Assembly (NCBI RefSeq): GCF_934202705.1
Contig: NZ_CAKPYE010000005.1
Coordinates: 1 to 64,000, forward strand
Source of the DNA: an uncultured Limosilactobacillus sp.
GTDB lineage: Bacteria > Bacillota > Bacilli > Lactobacillales > Lactobacillaceae
DNA: 64,000 nucleotides
Reading direction: 5' to 3'
The notes under the pieces are model-generated. The model was not told where the DNA came from and did not search any database. It was given only the letters and a program-made list of their open reading frames with translations. Below, piece after piece: positions 16,470 to 25,232 of the stretch; within the stretch, counting starts at the first letter, position 1; each line of letters opens with the position of its first letter. The translations under genes and the position numbers were made by a program.

Positions 16470-16740
16470 CCACTAAGATCTTGTTAGCTAAAAACTCCTC
16501 GTGAGTTATCAAATCATGATCAATTATCATCCAAAACTAAATATCACTACGTTGTGATACATAATATTATGAATTATCTAACTCTTCACAATCAACAACG
16601 ATTAGCCAAGTCATTTTCTAACTTAATAAGCTAATGACTCATTAGCAGGTACCAACCGGATGATTAAGCAAATTCAGCGCAAGGCTTTCAAACTGTGGAA
16701 CTTCATCACTTGATAGCAAAGATTAACTTACCAATGATGA

Positions 16741-16780
16741 AAAACAAAAAACAGCACCAAGTTTAAAAACTTAGTACTGT
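16741..16780 (-). terminator. Second terminator downstream of tuf
   Basis: On the minus strand ACAGTACTAAGTT pairs with AACTTGGTGCTGT as a continuous stem with two G-U pairs, followed by TTTTTTGTTTTT. The two positions mismatched on the plus strand pair only in minus-strand RNA. Confidence 0.8.
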
Positions 16781-16822
16781 CCTTATTAGCTTGCATCAAC
16801 AGGATTTGACACAGTGACAAAC

Positions 16823-16851
16823 AAAAAAGAGCCTAAAAATCTAGGCTCTTT
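16823..16851 (-). terminator. Terminator of tuf
   Basis: AGAGCCTA/TAGGCTCT 8-bp stem with a 6-base loop, followed on the minus strand by TTTTTTG, about 14 bases past the tuf stop codon. Confidence 0.88.
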
Positions 16852-16862
16852 AAAATCTTGAA

Positions 16863-18053
16863 TTAGTCAAGCACTTCTGATACCACACCGGCACCAACAG
16901 TGTGTCCACCTTCACGAATAGTGAACTTAAGACCCTTTTCAAGAGCAACTGGCTTTTGTAATTCAACAGTGAATGTTACGTTATCACCAGGCATAACCAT
17001 TTCTACACCATCTGGTAATTCAATCTTACCAGTAACATCAGTTGTGTGGAAGTAGAATTGTGGTTGGTAATCTGAGAAGAATGGAGTATGACGTCCCCCT
17101 TCTTCCTTGGTCATAACATAAACTTCACCCTTGAACTTCTTGTGAGTTTGAATTGAACCTGGAGCAGCCAATACTTGACCACGTTCAACTTGATCGTGTG
17201 AGATACCACGAAGAAGTACACCGACATTATCCCCGGCTTCACCAAGGTCAAGAGTCTTGTGGAACATTTCAACACCAGTAACGGTTGACTTAAGAACGTC
17301 ATCCTTAAGACCAACAATTTCAACTTCGTCACCAATCTTAACAGTACCACGGTCAATACGACCAGAAGCAACAGTACCACGACCAGTGATAGTAAAGACG
17401 TCTTCAACAGGCATCATGAATGGCTTGTCTGTAGGACGCTTTGGAGTTGGAATGTAATCATCAATAACATCCATTAAGTGAAGGATAACCTTTTCTTGTT
17501 CTGGATCACCTTGAAGTGCCTTCAAAGCAGAACCACGAACAACAGGAATATCATCACCAGGGAAGTCATATTCTGACAACAGGTCACGAACTTCCATTTC
17601 AACCAAGTCGATCAATTCGTCATCATCAACAAGGTCACACTTGTTAAGGAATACAACAATGTATTCAACACCAACTTGACGAGCAAGAAGAATGTGTTCA
17701 CGAGTTTGTGGCATAGGACCATCATCCGCAGCAACAACCAAGATTGCACCATCCATTTGTGCAGCCCCAGTGATCATGTTCTTAACGTAGTCAGCGTGTC
17801 CTGGCGCATCAATGTGTGCATAGTGACGCTTTTCAGTTTCGTATTCAACGTGGGCTGTGTTGATAGTGATACCACGTTCCTTTTCTTCTGGTGCAGCATC
17901 AATATCTTCAAACTTTTCTTGCTTAGCCAGACCCTTTTCAGCCAATACCTTAGTGATAGCAGCTGTTAAAGTAGTCTTCCCATGGTCAACGTGGCCAATA
18001 GTACCAATGTTAACATGGGGTTTAGTACGTTCATAATGTTCTTTTTCTGCCAT
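16863..18053 (-). CDS. tuf: Elongation factor Tu
   Basis: GTPase that delivers aminoacyl-tRNA to the ribosome. From the ATG at 18053, which has AGGAGGG in front, the protein has 396 residues. Motifs: G1 GHVDHGKT (20-27), the GITINTAH switch I segment, DAPGHADY and NKCD. Three beta-barrel domains follow to the standard C-terminal VVSEVLD. The gene stands alone rather than in the str operon, as in many lactobacilli. It has its own strong promoters, a structured leader and tandem terminators. Confidence 0.98.
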   Translation of the reverse strand: MAEKEHYERTKPHVNIGTIGHVDHGKTTLTAAITKVLAEKGLAKQEKFEDIDAAPEEKERGITINTAHVEYETEKRHYAHIDAPGHADYVKNMITGAAQMDGAILVVAADDGPMPQTREHILLARQVGVEYIVVFLNKCDLVDDDELIDLVEMEVRDLLSEYDFPGDDIPVVRGSALKALQGDPEQEKVILHLMDVIDDYIPTPKRPTDKPFMMPVEDVFTITGRGTVASGRIDRGTVKIGDEVEIVGLKDDVLKSTVTGVEMFHKTLDLGEAGDNVGVLLRGISHDQVERGQVLAAPGSIQTHKKFKGEVYVMTKEEGGRHTPFFSDYQPQFYFHTTDVTGKIELPDGVEMVMPGDNVTFTVELQKPVALEKGLKFTIREGGHTVGAGVVSEVLD

Positions 18054-18125
18054 TAATGAAACCCTCCTGAAATAATATGCAAGTATCATGCCGGAGTTAC
18101 TCCGACACACCCTTGCTACAATTGT
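18054..18125 (-). promoter_or_regulatory. Structured 5' leader of tuf
   Basis: On the minus strand CGGAG/CTCCG (18104-18092) makes a small hairpin, and outer GCAAG/CTTGC arms could close a larger stem around it. A second promoter-like pair TTTAAA-17-TACAAT lies just upstream (about 18122-18150). A role in transcript stability or growth-rate control is inference. Confidence 0.45.
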
Positions 18126-18182
18126 ACTACTTCTAGGCTTTGATTTAAAGCATTAAATTACGCTCTAGAAGAATTCTTAATC

Positions 18183-18211
18183 ATAATATCAGCTCATTTT
18201 TAATTTGTAAA
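18183..18211 (-). promoter_or_regulatory. Main promoter of tuf
   Basis: TTTACA (18211-18206), 17-base spacer, TATTAT (18188-18183) on the minus strand, about 130 bases before the start codon. Confidence 0.7.
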
Positions 18212-18235
18212 CGTCTTTAACACTTTTTTTCTAAA

Positions 18236-19126
18236 TTATTGTCGAATAATGAGGCTTTCTTGAATTAATTTCTGCCACTTGGCAATTCTTTTTATTGTCG
18301 GAGAATCACTTCCTGATTCTCCATCGACCAAAACTTTCACCCATTGCTCGGGATCTGAAATAATGGTTGTCATTAATGGATATAGGCAAATTTTTTGAAG
18401 CCGAAACTGTTGAAGATAGTTTTTTGCATCAATCGGATCTTGAGCAAATTTTTCTAAAATTTTCTTTTTAACTACTTCATTAATGTTTTGGTATTGTTGA
18501 TTTTGTATTTTATTAGGAATGACTTCATGTTCCTTCTGATCCACTCCAATGTATATCACAGACTGACCGTAGTCTAACGCTGCTAACGTCTTCAAAAGCA
18601 TATTTCGAATGATAATTCCCACAAATGGATCTCTTATAATGAACTTTGTCGCTTGCAGATATTTGTCAATCGGTAAATGATCCGCTTCATTAATGATCTC
18701 TTGCTGCTTCCACTCAGGTTGATCGCCTAAATGGTAAAAATTTTTAAAAACCTTTTGAATAGTTGCTGCTTGCCGAGTTTCCACAGCCGTTTCTACATCC
18801 CTAATTCTCGATAACAGCCCTTCTGTGCTTGAAGACATCTTCTGATTAGCGACTAGTCGCGCCGGGATAAATAACTGATTTGCCAAAAGAATTTCAACCC
18901 AAAAGCTAATATCATTATTAAGATATTCTGTTTCATAGGCTTGTGCCTCATTATATGCACGAGTAAATTGTTTTTGTCGATAAAGCGCTTCAACATACAA
19001 ACGATTCACTTGCCACGGAGTGTGCTTCTGACAAACTGTTGATAATTGGTCAATTACCTCCTCATAATTAGCTTGCTTTAATAAATTCTTATTTTCTTTA
19101 ATTAGTTTTTCGTAATCCTTATCCAT
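18236..19126 (-). CDS. Helical-repeat (TPR-like) protein of unknown function
   Basis: A 296-residue soluble, almost entirely helical protein. The first 120 residues look like degenerate tetratricopeptide helices (YEEVIDQLS, VNRLYVEALYRQKQFTRAYNEA). The second half is longer-helical with no catalytic motif I can identify. No signal peptide or membrane segment. It follows the RNase J gene in the same direction with a terminator-like hairpin between them, and ends just before the tuf promoter. A scaffold or adaptor role is possible, but I cannot name a family with confidence. Confidence 0.75.
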   Translation of the reverse strand: MDKDYEKLIKENKNLLKQANYEEVIDQLSTVCQKHTPWQVNRLYVEALYRQKQFTRAYNEAQAYETEYLNNDISFWVEILLANQLFIPARLVANQKMSSSTEGLLSRIRDVETAVETRQAATIQKVFKNFYHLGDQPEWKQQEIINEADHLPIDKYLQATKFIIRDPFVGIIIRNMLLKTLAALDYGQSVIYIGVDQKEHEVIPNKIQNQQYQNINEVVKKKILEKFAQDPIDAKNYLQQFRLQKICLYPLMTTIISDPEQWVKVLVDGESGSDSPTIKRIAKWQKLIQESLIIRQ

Positions 19127-19139
19127 ATTAAATACCTCA

Positions 19140-19176
19140 AAACGGGACTAGTCCATTCAAAGACCTAGTCCCGCTT
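19140..19176. terminator. Terminator after the RNase J gene
   Basis: CGGGACTAG and CTAGTCCCG form a 9-bp stem, with TTTTTT following on the plus strand and TTTT on the minus strand. It lies 3 to 40 bases past the RNase J stop and before the helical-repeat gene. Partial read-through is plausible. Confidence 0.75.
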
Positions 19177-19178
19177 TT

Positions 19179-20966
19179 TTATTTTTGCTGACGATTACTC
19201 TTTCTACCACGACCACGTCCTGAGCGTGGCTTTTGATTACGACTATCAGCTGACTCTTCCTTCTTTTTAGAATGATTTTTCTTCTTTGGATGTTGATTTA
19301 TCTCCATAATTACTGGCAAAATCACTGGATGCCGTTTAGTTTGATTAAACAAGAACCGGTTTAATTTTTCACGAACGTTTTGCTTTAAATGGCTCCAATC
19401 AAACTCTTTTTGGTCCAGGTCTTCTTGGATTACTTTTTCAACTAAATCAGCACTTTGCTTCATTAATTCACGATTAGTTTTTACAAAAACAAATCCCCGT
19501 GAAGTTATTTGTGGACGAGTAACAATTTTTTTATTTTTGCGATCAATTGTTGCAACCACTACAAAAATTCCATCTTCAGAAAGAATCCTTCGATCACGCA
19601 AAACAATGTTACCAATGTCACCAATTCCAGTTCCATCAATCATCGTATTGCCAACTTCGATATGCTCGCCTATATGAAACTCTCCATCTTTTAGCGTCAG
19701 GACGTCCCCTTTATTTACAATAAAAACATTTTCGCGTGGAATTCCAACTTCTTCTGCCAAAATTGCATGTTGGTCAAGTAAACGATACTCACCCTGAATT
19801 GGCATCAAAAATTTAGGGTGCATGAAATTCAACATTAGTTGCTCATCGTTTTGATTAGCATGTCCAGATGGGTTCAAATCCTGTGAAATAAATTTAACAT
19901 CAGCGCCCGCACGGTAAAGTGCATCCGTAACTTTTTGCTCCATTGTTTCCATTGCATATGAAGGTGTCGTCGTAACAAACGCTAGGTCGTTTTCACCCAA
20001 TTGAATATCAGGGTCATCCCCATTTGCGATATCATTCAAAGCTTTGAGTGGTTCACCCATTCGACCGGTTACCAAAATAACGACTTCATTCGGCTGTAAA
20101 TCTGCCGCCTCGTCTAACGAAATTAATGTATTTTTTGAAACCTTAATTTCACCAAACTTCATTGCAGTATCAATAATTTGTTCAATGTCGCTTCCAGATA
20201 AAACAACTTTGCGTCCAGTTTGCTCAGCTGCATCTAATATCTGTTGAACCCGCATAATATTCGATGCAACACTCCCGACAACAATTCTTCCCGCATAGTT
20301 ATCAAACGTGTCACGAATGTACTCAGCAATATCCTTTTCCTTGGTACTTGCTCCTGTAATCGCCGCTCCAGCAGAATCACTCATCAGTAAAAGGACACCT
20401 TCATCCCCAATTTTAGCTAATTGAGAAAGATCAGTTCGATAGTCGCCGTGGGCTGTCTGGTCAAACTTAAAATCCCCAGTATAAACAATATTTCCCTCGT
20501 CAGTGTGAAGAACAATTCCTAAAGTTTGTGGAATCGTGTGCGTAGTACTAAAGAAAGTGACCACCACGCCATCAAAGTCAATCTCCGTTTCAGGATCAAC
20601 AATATGAAAATCATTAAATTTTTTGACCTGCTTATTATTTTTAACTGCCAGTTTAGCTAATTCAATTGTGAGCTGACTACCAAATACTGGTACTCTGAAA
20701 TCCATCAGAAAATATGGCAAAGCACCAATTGCATCTGCATGCCCTTGGGTTAAGAAAACCCCCGCAATTTTGTCTTTATGCTCTAATAAATAGGACCAAT
20801 CAGGAATAACGAAGTCAATTCCCATTAATTCATTTTCTGGATATTTTAAACCACAATCCAAAATAAAGATCTGATCATTAATTTCCACCGCATACATATT
20901 TTTACCATTTTCGCGGACACCGCCAAATGGAATTACATTAATATTACTCAATTTAAACTCCTTCAA
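19179..20966 (-). CDS. rnjB: Ribonuclease J, J2-like with degenerate metal site
   Basis: Metallo-beta-lactamase/beta-CASP protein of the RNase J family, which matures and degrades RNA. In its 595 residues the metal motif HxHxDH is reduced to Gln74-Gly-His76-Ala-Asp78-Ala79. The conserved PxHGEYR has Gln391 in place of His, while SGH (369) and TGDF (163-166) are kept. Loss of these ligands is the pattern of the weak or non-catalytic J2 partner of J1, so I call it J2-like. A basic C-terminal tail (about 555-595, GRGRGRK) may bind RNA. It sits next to rpsO; no J1 gene is in the window. Confidence 0.88.
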   Translation of the reverse strand: MKEFKLSNINVIPFGGVRENGKNMYAVEINDQIFILDCGLKYPENELMGIDFVIPDWSYLLEHKDKIAGVFLTQGHADAIGALPYFLMDFRVPVFGSQLTIELAKLAVKNNKQVKKFNDFHIVDPETEIDFDGVVVTFFSTTHTIPQTLGIVLHTDEGNIVYTGDFKFDQTAHGDYRTDLSQLAKIGDEGVLLLMSDSAGAAITGASTKEKDIAEYIRDTFDNYAGRIVVGSVASNIMRVQQILDAAEQTGRKVVLSGSDIEQIIDTAMKFGEIKVSKNTLISLDEAADLQPNEVVILVTGRMGEPLKALNDIANGDDPDIQLGENDLAFVTTTPSYAMETMEQKVTDALYRAGADVKFISQDLNPSGHANQNDEQLMLNFMHPKFLMPIQGEYRLLDQHAILAEEVGIPRENVFIVNKGDVLTLKDGEFHIGEHIEVGNTMIDGTGIGDIGNIVLRDRRILSEDGIFVVVATIDRKNKKIVTRPQITSRGFVFVKTNRELMKQSADLVEKVIQEDLDQKEFDWSHLKQNVREKLNRFLFNQTKRHPVILPVIMEINQHPKKKNHSKKKEESADSRNQKPRSGRGRGRKSNRQQK

Positions 20967-21091
20967 TTTTGTTTTAGAATCTTCAGTTTAATAAACAACC
21001 AACCGGATGTTAGTTGCTAAATATTCAACTCTTAATCTACTGAATTTTATAATAACATAATTTATCTAAAAGGTGAAAACTCTGCACAAAC

Positions 21092-21120
21092 AAAAAAAGA
21101 ACGGACACAATGTCCGTTCT
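21092..21120 (-). terminator. Terminator of rpsO
   Basis: AGAACGGACA/TGTCCGTTCT perfect 10-bp stem with a 3-base loop, followed on the minus strand by TTTTTTT. Confidence 0.9.
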
Positions 21121-21130
21121 CATAAATAAA

Positions 21131-21400
21131 TTAACGACGAAGGCCTAAGCTCTTGATTAATTCACGATAAGCTGGTAAATCAGTCCGACGCAAGTAGGCA
21201 AGTAAGTTACGACGGTGTCCGATCTTCTTCATCAAACCACGTTGGGAACTGTAATCATGTTTGTGTTCCTTCAAGTGATCATTCAATTCGTTAATTTCAG
21301 CAGTCAAAACAGCAACTTGCACTTGAGTAGACCCAGTGTCCCCTTCGTGAGTTGCGTATTGCTTGATAAGTGTATCCTTTTTTTCTTTTGAAATAGCCAT
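21131..21400 (-). CDS. rpsO: 30S ribosomal protein S15
   Basis: Primary 16S rRNA-binding protein of the small-subunit platform. From the ATG at 21400 it has the standard 89 residues, with conserved HEGDTGSTQVQVA, LKEHKHDYSSQRGL and GHRRNLLAYL segments. AAGGTGGG lies before this ATG; an in-frame upstream ATG is discarded. The leader from the promoter at about 21500 is about 100 bases long and can fold, which fits the known S15 autoregulation, but I could not match a specific leader class. It is divergent from rpsT. Confidence 0.97.
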   Translation of the reverse strand: MAISKEKKDTLIKQYATHEGDTGSTQVQVAVLTAEINELNDHLKEHKHDYSSQRGLMKKIGHRRNLLAYLRRTDLPAYRELIKSLGLRR

Positions 21401-21501
21401 TGCTATTTTCCCACCTTTCAAATAATAAATTGCCCGTTTCTAAGTAAAACGTCGGTGAGGATCGTTAAACTGAGAAAGGGTTTGGTTAACTCGCCTTTGT
21501 T

Positions 21502-21530
21502 AATATAACCGAAATCAAATATAAACGCAA
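21502..21530 (-). promoter_or_regulatory. Promoter of rpsO
   Basis: TTGCGT (21530-21525), 17-base spacer, TATATT (21507-21502) on the minus strand. Confidence 0.65.
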
Positions 21531-21570
21531 GCTATCAGAATGATTTTATCTACTCAATTTTCAAAGAAAG

Positions 21571-21599
21571 TTGCAATACAAGAGATGATTCTGTATAAT
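21571..21599 (+). promoter_or_regulatory. Promoter of rpsT
   Basis: TTGCAA (21571-21576), 17-base spacer, perfect TATAAT (21594-21599), 58 bases before the rpsT start. Confidence 0.8.
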
Positions 21600-21656
21600 G
21601 ACAAATGTTGAAAATTCTGGTCAACCAATACCCAAAGGTGGACGGAGGTGAAATTC

Positions 21657-21911
21657 ATGCCAATTATCAAGTCAGCTATTGAACGTGTACGTGTAAATGA
21701 AAAGGCCGCTGCTCGTAACGCTTCACAAATGAGCGCAATGCGGACTGCAATCAAGAAGTTTGATAAGGCTAAGTTAGCTGGTGACGGTGACCTTGACAAG
21801 CTATACAAGGATGCTATTTCAGCTATTGACCATGCTCACGCCAAGGGATTAATCAAGGCTAACAAGGCAGCTCGTGATAAGTCACGTCTTTCTGCCCGTT
21901 ATGCTAAGTAA
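21657..21911 (+). CDS. rpsT: 30S ribosomal protein S20
   Basis: Small-subunit protein that binds 16S rRNA near the base of the body. The 84 residues are Ala/Lys-rich and helical, with the conserved SAIERVRVNEKA start, HAKGLIKANKAARDKSRL and final basic region. The ATG at 21657 is correctly spaced from GGAGGTG; an upstream in-frame GTG overlaps the Shine-Dalgarno and is not used. It is one of few plus-strand genes here and ends in a very strong hairpin shared with holA. Confidence 0.97.
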   Translation: MPIIKSAIERVRVNEKAAARNASQMSAMRTAIKKFDKAKLAGDGDLDKLYKDAISAIDHAHAKGLIKANKAARDKSRLSARYAK

Positions 21912-21927
21912 TTAATTCGATATTCAA

Positions 21928-21976
21928 AATAAAAGGGCCCCGTTAAGAAACGTTTCTTAACGGGGTCCTTTTATTT
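21928..21976. terminator. Bidirectional terminator of rpsT and holA
   Basis: A stem of about 18 bp (GGGCCCCGTTAAGAAACG with its complement, one G-U pair) flanked by A-rich and T-rich runs. It is the strongest terminator in the window. The holA stop codon lies in the T-rich flank. Confidence 0.92.
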
Positions 21977-22999
21977 TTTAACTTGCTGAGAATATTGCAA
22001 CATAAATAGTTGGAATAATAACTCTGGAGAGCGACTAGTCGTCTTTAGTGCGCGCTCGCACCTAACCAGTCCTAAATACGCATTCATTAAGTCAATTAAT
22101 GAAAATTTATGAACAGTTTGTAATCCAAGTTTTACTCGATAAGGATGCACTTTTAATCGGTTAGCAAGTGTCCCCTGGCTAAGCCCACGTGCACTCAATA
22201 TCTTCAGCTGTAACAATAGGCGAAACTGACTTACTAGAACTGCATTAATTTGGAGCGGTTGTTGTTCACTATCTAATAACTGACGATATAAATCTAACGA
22301 TCGTTTCTGATGATGATTTAACACCGCAGTGACCAAATCAAATACATTACTATCCAGCGATTGCGGAACTAATTTTTGAACAGCTTCTCGTGAGATCTCT
22401 TTTGTCTGATAATTAAGAATCATTAGCTTTTTCAAATTGGCAACCATTAGGCTGTAATCTGCATTAGTTCGTTCCACTAAATCATTTAAGGACCCATCTG
22501 CAAAGTGAAAACCAGCAGAACGAACTTGACGTTGAACGTTTTCGCGTGCCGCTTGCTCTTTTAATGGTTGCGCTTCGACAATCACTGCAGCCTTTTTTAG
22601 ATCTTTTACGACTCCCTTTCGTCCATCAAGCTTTTCATAGGGAGCCATAACTACTAAAACGGTACTTAGCTGTGGGTGATCCAAATAATCCTTCAAAAGA
22701 TTAGGGTTCTGCTTCAGTTTTCCTTTTTCACCAGTTGTCGTTAAAAAAGTCGGTTTGTTCAAAAAAACTAAACGCTTTTCTCCAAAAAATGGTGCGGACA
22801 TCGCATCATTAATTGCAGATGATAATGACTCTTCTTCTAAATCATACGAGCCAACATTCATCACCCGTTCTTCCTTTGGAATTATGCTTAAAAATGCTTC
22901 TTTTGCTTCAGTCATCATTACCGATTGTGTACCCAGCACTAAATATACCGGGGCTGGCGGAGCGTCATTTAATTGTTTTTTGAGGTTGATTGTATCCAA
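21971..22999 (-). CDS. holA: DNA polymerase III subunit delta
   Basis: Clamp-loader subunit that opens the beta clamp. The 342-residue protein shows the delta-family pattern: N-terminal PVYLVLGTQSVMMTEAKEAF, the SAPFFGEKRLVFL segment, a central helical lid and a C-terminal collar domain (about 210-340). The start is TTG at 22999, overlapping the end of comEC by 31 bases, with AAAGGAG ten bases upstream inside comEC. Linkage to comEC is standard in Firmicutes (yqeN). Confidence 0.94.
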   Translation of the reverse strand: MDTINLKKQLNDAPPAPVYLVLGTQSVMMTEAKEAFLSIIPKEERVMNVGSYDLEEESLSSAINDAMSAPFFGEKRLVFLNKPTFLTTTGEKGKLKQNPNLLKDYLDHPQLSTVLVVMAPYEKLDGRKGVVKDLKKAAVIVEAQPLKEQAARENVQRQVRSAGFHFADGSLNDLVERTNADYSLMVANLKKLMILNYQTKEISREAVQKLVPQSLDSNVFDLVTAVLNHHQKRSLDLYRQLLDSEQQPLQINAVLVSQFRLLLQLKILSARGLSQGTLANRLKVHPYRVKLGLQTVHKFSLIDLMNAYLGLVRCERALKTTSRSPELLFQLFMLQYSQQVKK

Positions 23000-25143
23000 G
23001 CAAACTCATCTCCTTTTAATGTTGTTTGAAATTTCCCACTATCATGACTATACCTATACTTTATCATTCCATACTTTTGTGTTGACCAAAAAGAAATTTG
23101 CTGCTGTTTTAATGTTGAGATTGTTTCATGGTGAGGGTGGCCATACCGATTATGTCGACCTGCTGAGATAATGGCTAATTGAGGGTGTAATTGTCGTAAA
23201 TAATGTGGATCACTTGAAGTTTTACTTCCATGATGGCCTAATTTAACTATATCTGCCTTTAACTGTGGATAGTACTTGATCACTTGACGTTCTCCTGCTC
23301 GATCTAAATCACCACTAAATATAAATGACTTACCGCCAAAAATACCATAAAGAACCATAGAATCTTCGTTACGTCCATTACCGGAATGAAACGGATGCAA
23401 AACTTTTAATTTTAGATTAGTTAGGTCACATTGATCAGTAACGGGTAAAACTTTAACGTTCGCAGGAACTTTCCGTTTAAAGCAAGACAAATTTTCCATT
23501 CCAGATGGTACTAAAATCAACTGAACTTTTAGTTCTTGACAAATACTTTCTAAATAACCGATATGATCAGTATCACGGTGACTCAGGAAAATTGCGTCAA
23601 TTTGGTTGATCCCTTTGCTCTTTAAATAGTTAATACTGATCCGCTGTGCATCATTAATTGATGAGTGACTATTCTGAATATTTTTGCGATGATATTGGGG
23701 ACGCCCTCCAGTGTCAATCATTATTACCTGACGATTAAACGGTGTTTGAATCAAAATAGAATCGCCTTGCCCAATATCAAAAAATGTAACTTCACCTTGA
23801 ACTGGAAAACGGTGCCAACAAAAAATGAACACATATGTTAATAAAATGATGATCCTTAACAATTTTTGATGTTTAAAACTGTCTGCTGTTAGCAAACTCA
23901 TTACAACAAGAACAGCCGATAAGGGATTACCTATTTTCCCAATAACGACTTCCCCTGGCAAATCAGCTAACCACTGAATAAGATGTTGAAACAACATTAA
24001 TCCGTTGTTACAAAAATAGACCAGTTCTGGAAATAACCAGCCACATAAAGCGCAAATCAGTAAAGTTGGTAAAACGATGAACGAAAAAATGGGAATCATT
24101 AACCAATTAATGACCATTGTTAGTAAATGAATCTGGTATGTTGTATTCACGACCACTGGTAAACTAATAATGGTTAAACCAGCCGTTTGTCGTAATCTAT
24201 TGTGCCATTTAATTCGACTTAAACTAAAAGACAATAAATAACTCAATTGTCCACCGAAATTCATTGCCAACGAAGGTGAAAAGATTAAATGTAACATCAA
24301 AGTAATGGACCAGCCATTGAGTCCACGTAATCGGGAAAAAGCTTTAGTAAATAATCCAAATTCCATCATTAAAACAGCTCGTGTTAAGCTAACTGAACCA
24401 CCGCCTATTATCCAATAAACCGGTAACAGGACCATTTGACAATAATTAATCCATTCACGTGGTAAATTAATCGCTGATAATAGACTGCGAATGATTCGAC
24501 ACAGGACCGCTACATGGAGGCCAGATAAGCAAAACAAATGGATAATTCCTAAAACCTGAACTTGCCGAATAGTTTTTTCTAATCCTTCATCACTAATCCC
24601 AAGTAATAACCGATTGCAATACAAACTAAGCGGGGCTGGCATAGTCTTAAAATAATTCATCAGCCAAAGTCTCCAGCAATGTAGGTAGTCAATTCCCTGG
24701 GGAGTAATCGAACCCTTAACCGAACAATTACCGCGGAGACAATTGAACACCCCTTGTGCATAATAAAAACGTTGACTATTAAATTGGTTTTCATTGGTCG
24801 CTGGTTGAATTGATTCAGCATGCCCCTCAATTGCCACAAACAGAGGATGTTTGGTATCCATTAGCTGACGTAAGTCTTGCCGATCAGATAGTGTTGCAGA
24901 TATAAGATAATTCCGTCCATCATCTGCCCTATTAACCATCCGTAAATGATTCCCATTGAGCTGAATTTGGTCTGGAAAAACTTTGAAATAGCGTTTGGTT
25001 TCAACTGGTACGGTAATTGTCTGCAACTTTGCACTCCTAATTACTCGGTAGCATCCCCCACCAACCATCATTAAACTTATTAAAACTAAAATTAATGTTG
25101 ACTTCTGTTTTCGGTATGCCAATGCTAATAGCAAGATAATCAA
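22969..25143 (-). CDS. comEC: DNA internalization channel ComEC/Rec2
   Basis: Membrane channel that passes single-stranded DNA into the cell during transformation. The 724 residues from TTG 25143 comprise multiple hydrophobic helices, the competence core (LFCLSGLHVAVL) and a C-terminal metallo-beta-lactamase domain with DIGQGDSIL, SHRDTDHIG and LGHHGSK motifs. The N-terminus is doubtful. The frame stays open to just past the comEB stop and encodes a further hydrophobic stretch (DHFFYAAVAEGLLSAFLLAD), but contains no ATG, GTG or TTG there; an ATT at 25230 is the only plausible coupled start. It overlaps holA by 31 bases. Confidence 0.92.
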   Translation of the reverse strand: MIILLLALAYRKQKSTLILVLISLMMVGGGCYRVIRSAKLQTITVPVETKRYFKVFPDQIQLNGNHLRMVNRADDGRNYLISATLSDRQDLRQLMDTKHPLFVAIEGHAESIQPATNENQFNSQRFYYAQGVFNCLRGNCSVKGSITPQGIDYLHCWRLWLMNYFKTMPAPLSLYCNRLLLGISDEGLEKTIRQVQVLGIIHLFCLSGLHVAVLCRIIRSLLSAINLPREWINYCQMVLLPVYWIIGGGSVSLTRAVLMMEFGLFTKAFSRLRGLNGWSITLMLHLIFSPSLAMNFGGQLSYLLSFSLSRIKWHNRLRQTAGLTIISLPVVVNTTYQIHLLTMVINWLMIPIFSFIVLPTLLICALCGWLFPELVYFCNNGLMLFQHLIQWLADLPGEVVIGKIGNPLSAVLVVMSLLTADSFKHQKLLRIIILLTYVFIFCWHRFPVQGEVTFFDIGQGDSILIQTPFNRQVIMIDTGGRPQYHRKNIQNSHSSINDAQRISINYLKSKGINQIDAIFLSHRDTDHIGYLESICQELKVQLILVPSGMENLSCFKRKVPANVKVLPVTDQCDLTNLKLKVLHPFHSGNGRNEDSMVLYGIFGGKSFIFSGDLDRAGERQVIKYYPQLKADIVKLGHHGSKTSSDPHYLRQLHPQLAIISAGRHNRYGHPHHETISTLKQQQISFWSTQKYGMIKYRYSHDSGKFQTTLKGDEFAWIQSTSKNN

Positions 25144-25232
25144 CAGGATTAGGCACCATTTTTGATCAGCTAAAAGAAATGCACTGAGTAAACCTTCTGC
25201 AACCGCTGCATAGAAAAAGTGATCAGAAATGA

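Larger units (their letters stand above)
16376..16862. other. Non-coding gap between tuf and tig
   Basis: No credible gene in these 487 bases on either strand. Contents from tuf towards tig: the tuf terminator (16823-16851); a second minus-strand terminator (16741-16780); a stretch with no recognisable signal apart from a perfect 17-bp palindrome at 16630-16646; the tig promoter (16441-16469); and a leader hairpin (16404-16423). It is AT-rich and may be decayed sequence or hold a small RNA. Confidence 0.6.

Noticed and set aside
17111..17407. Leu/Val-rich frame inside tuf
   Set aside because: Other-frame shadow of a highly biased gene; no start signal.
21401..21500. A defined S15-autoregulatory riboswitch before rpsO
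   Set aside because: The leader can fold, but I could not match the known S15-binding motifs, so I did not list it as a feature.
21554..21808. Minus-strand frame over the rpsT start
   Set aside because: Antisense to rpsT and its promoter; no ribosome-binding site.
22969..25143. comEC as a pseudogene
   Set aside because: The frame is intact through all competence and beta-lactamase motifs; only the start codon is doubtful.
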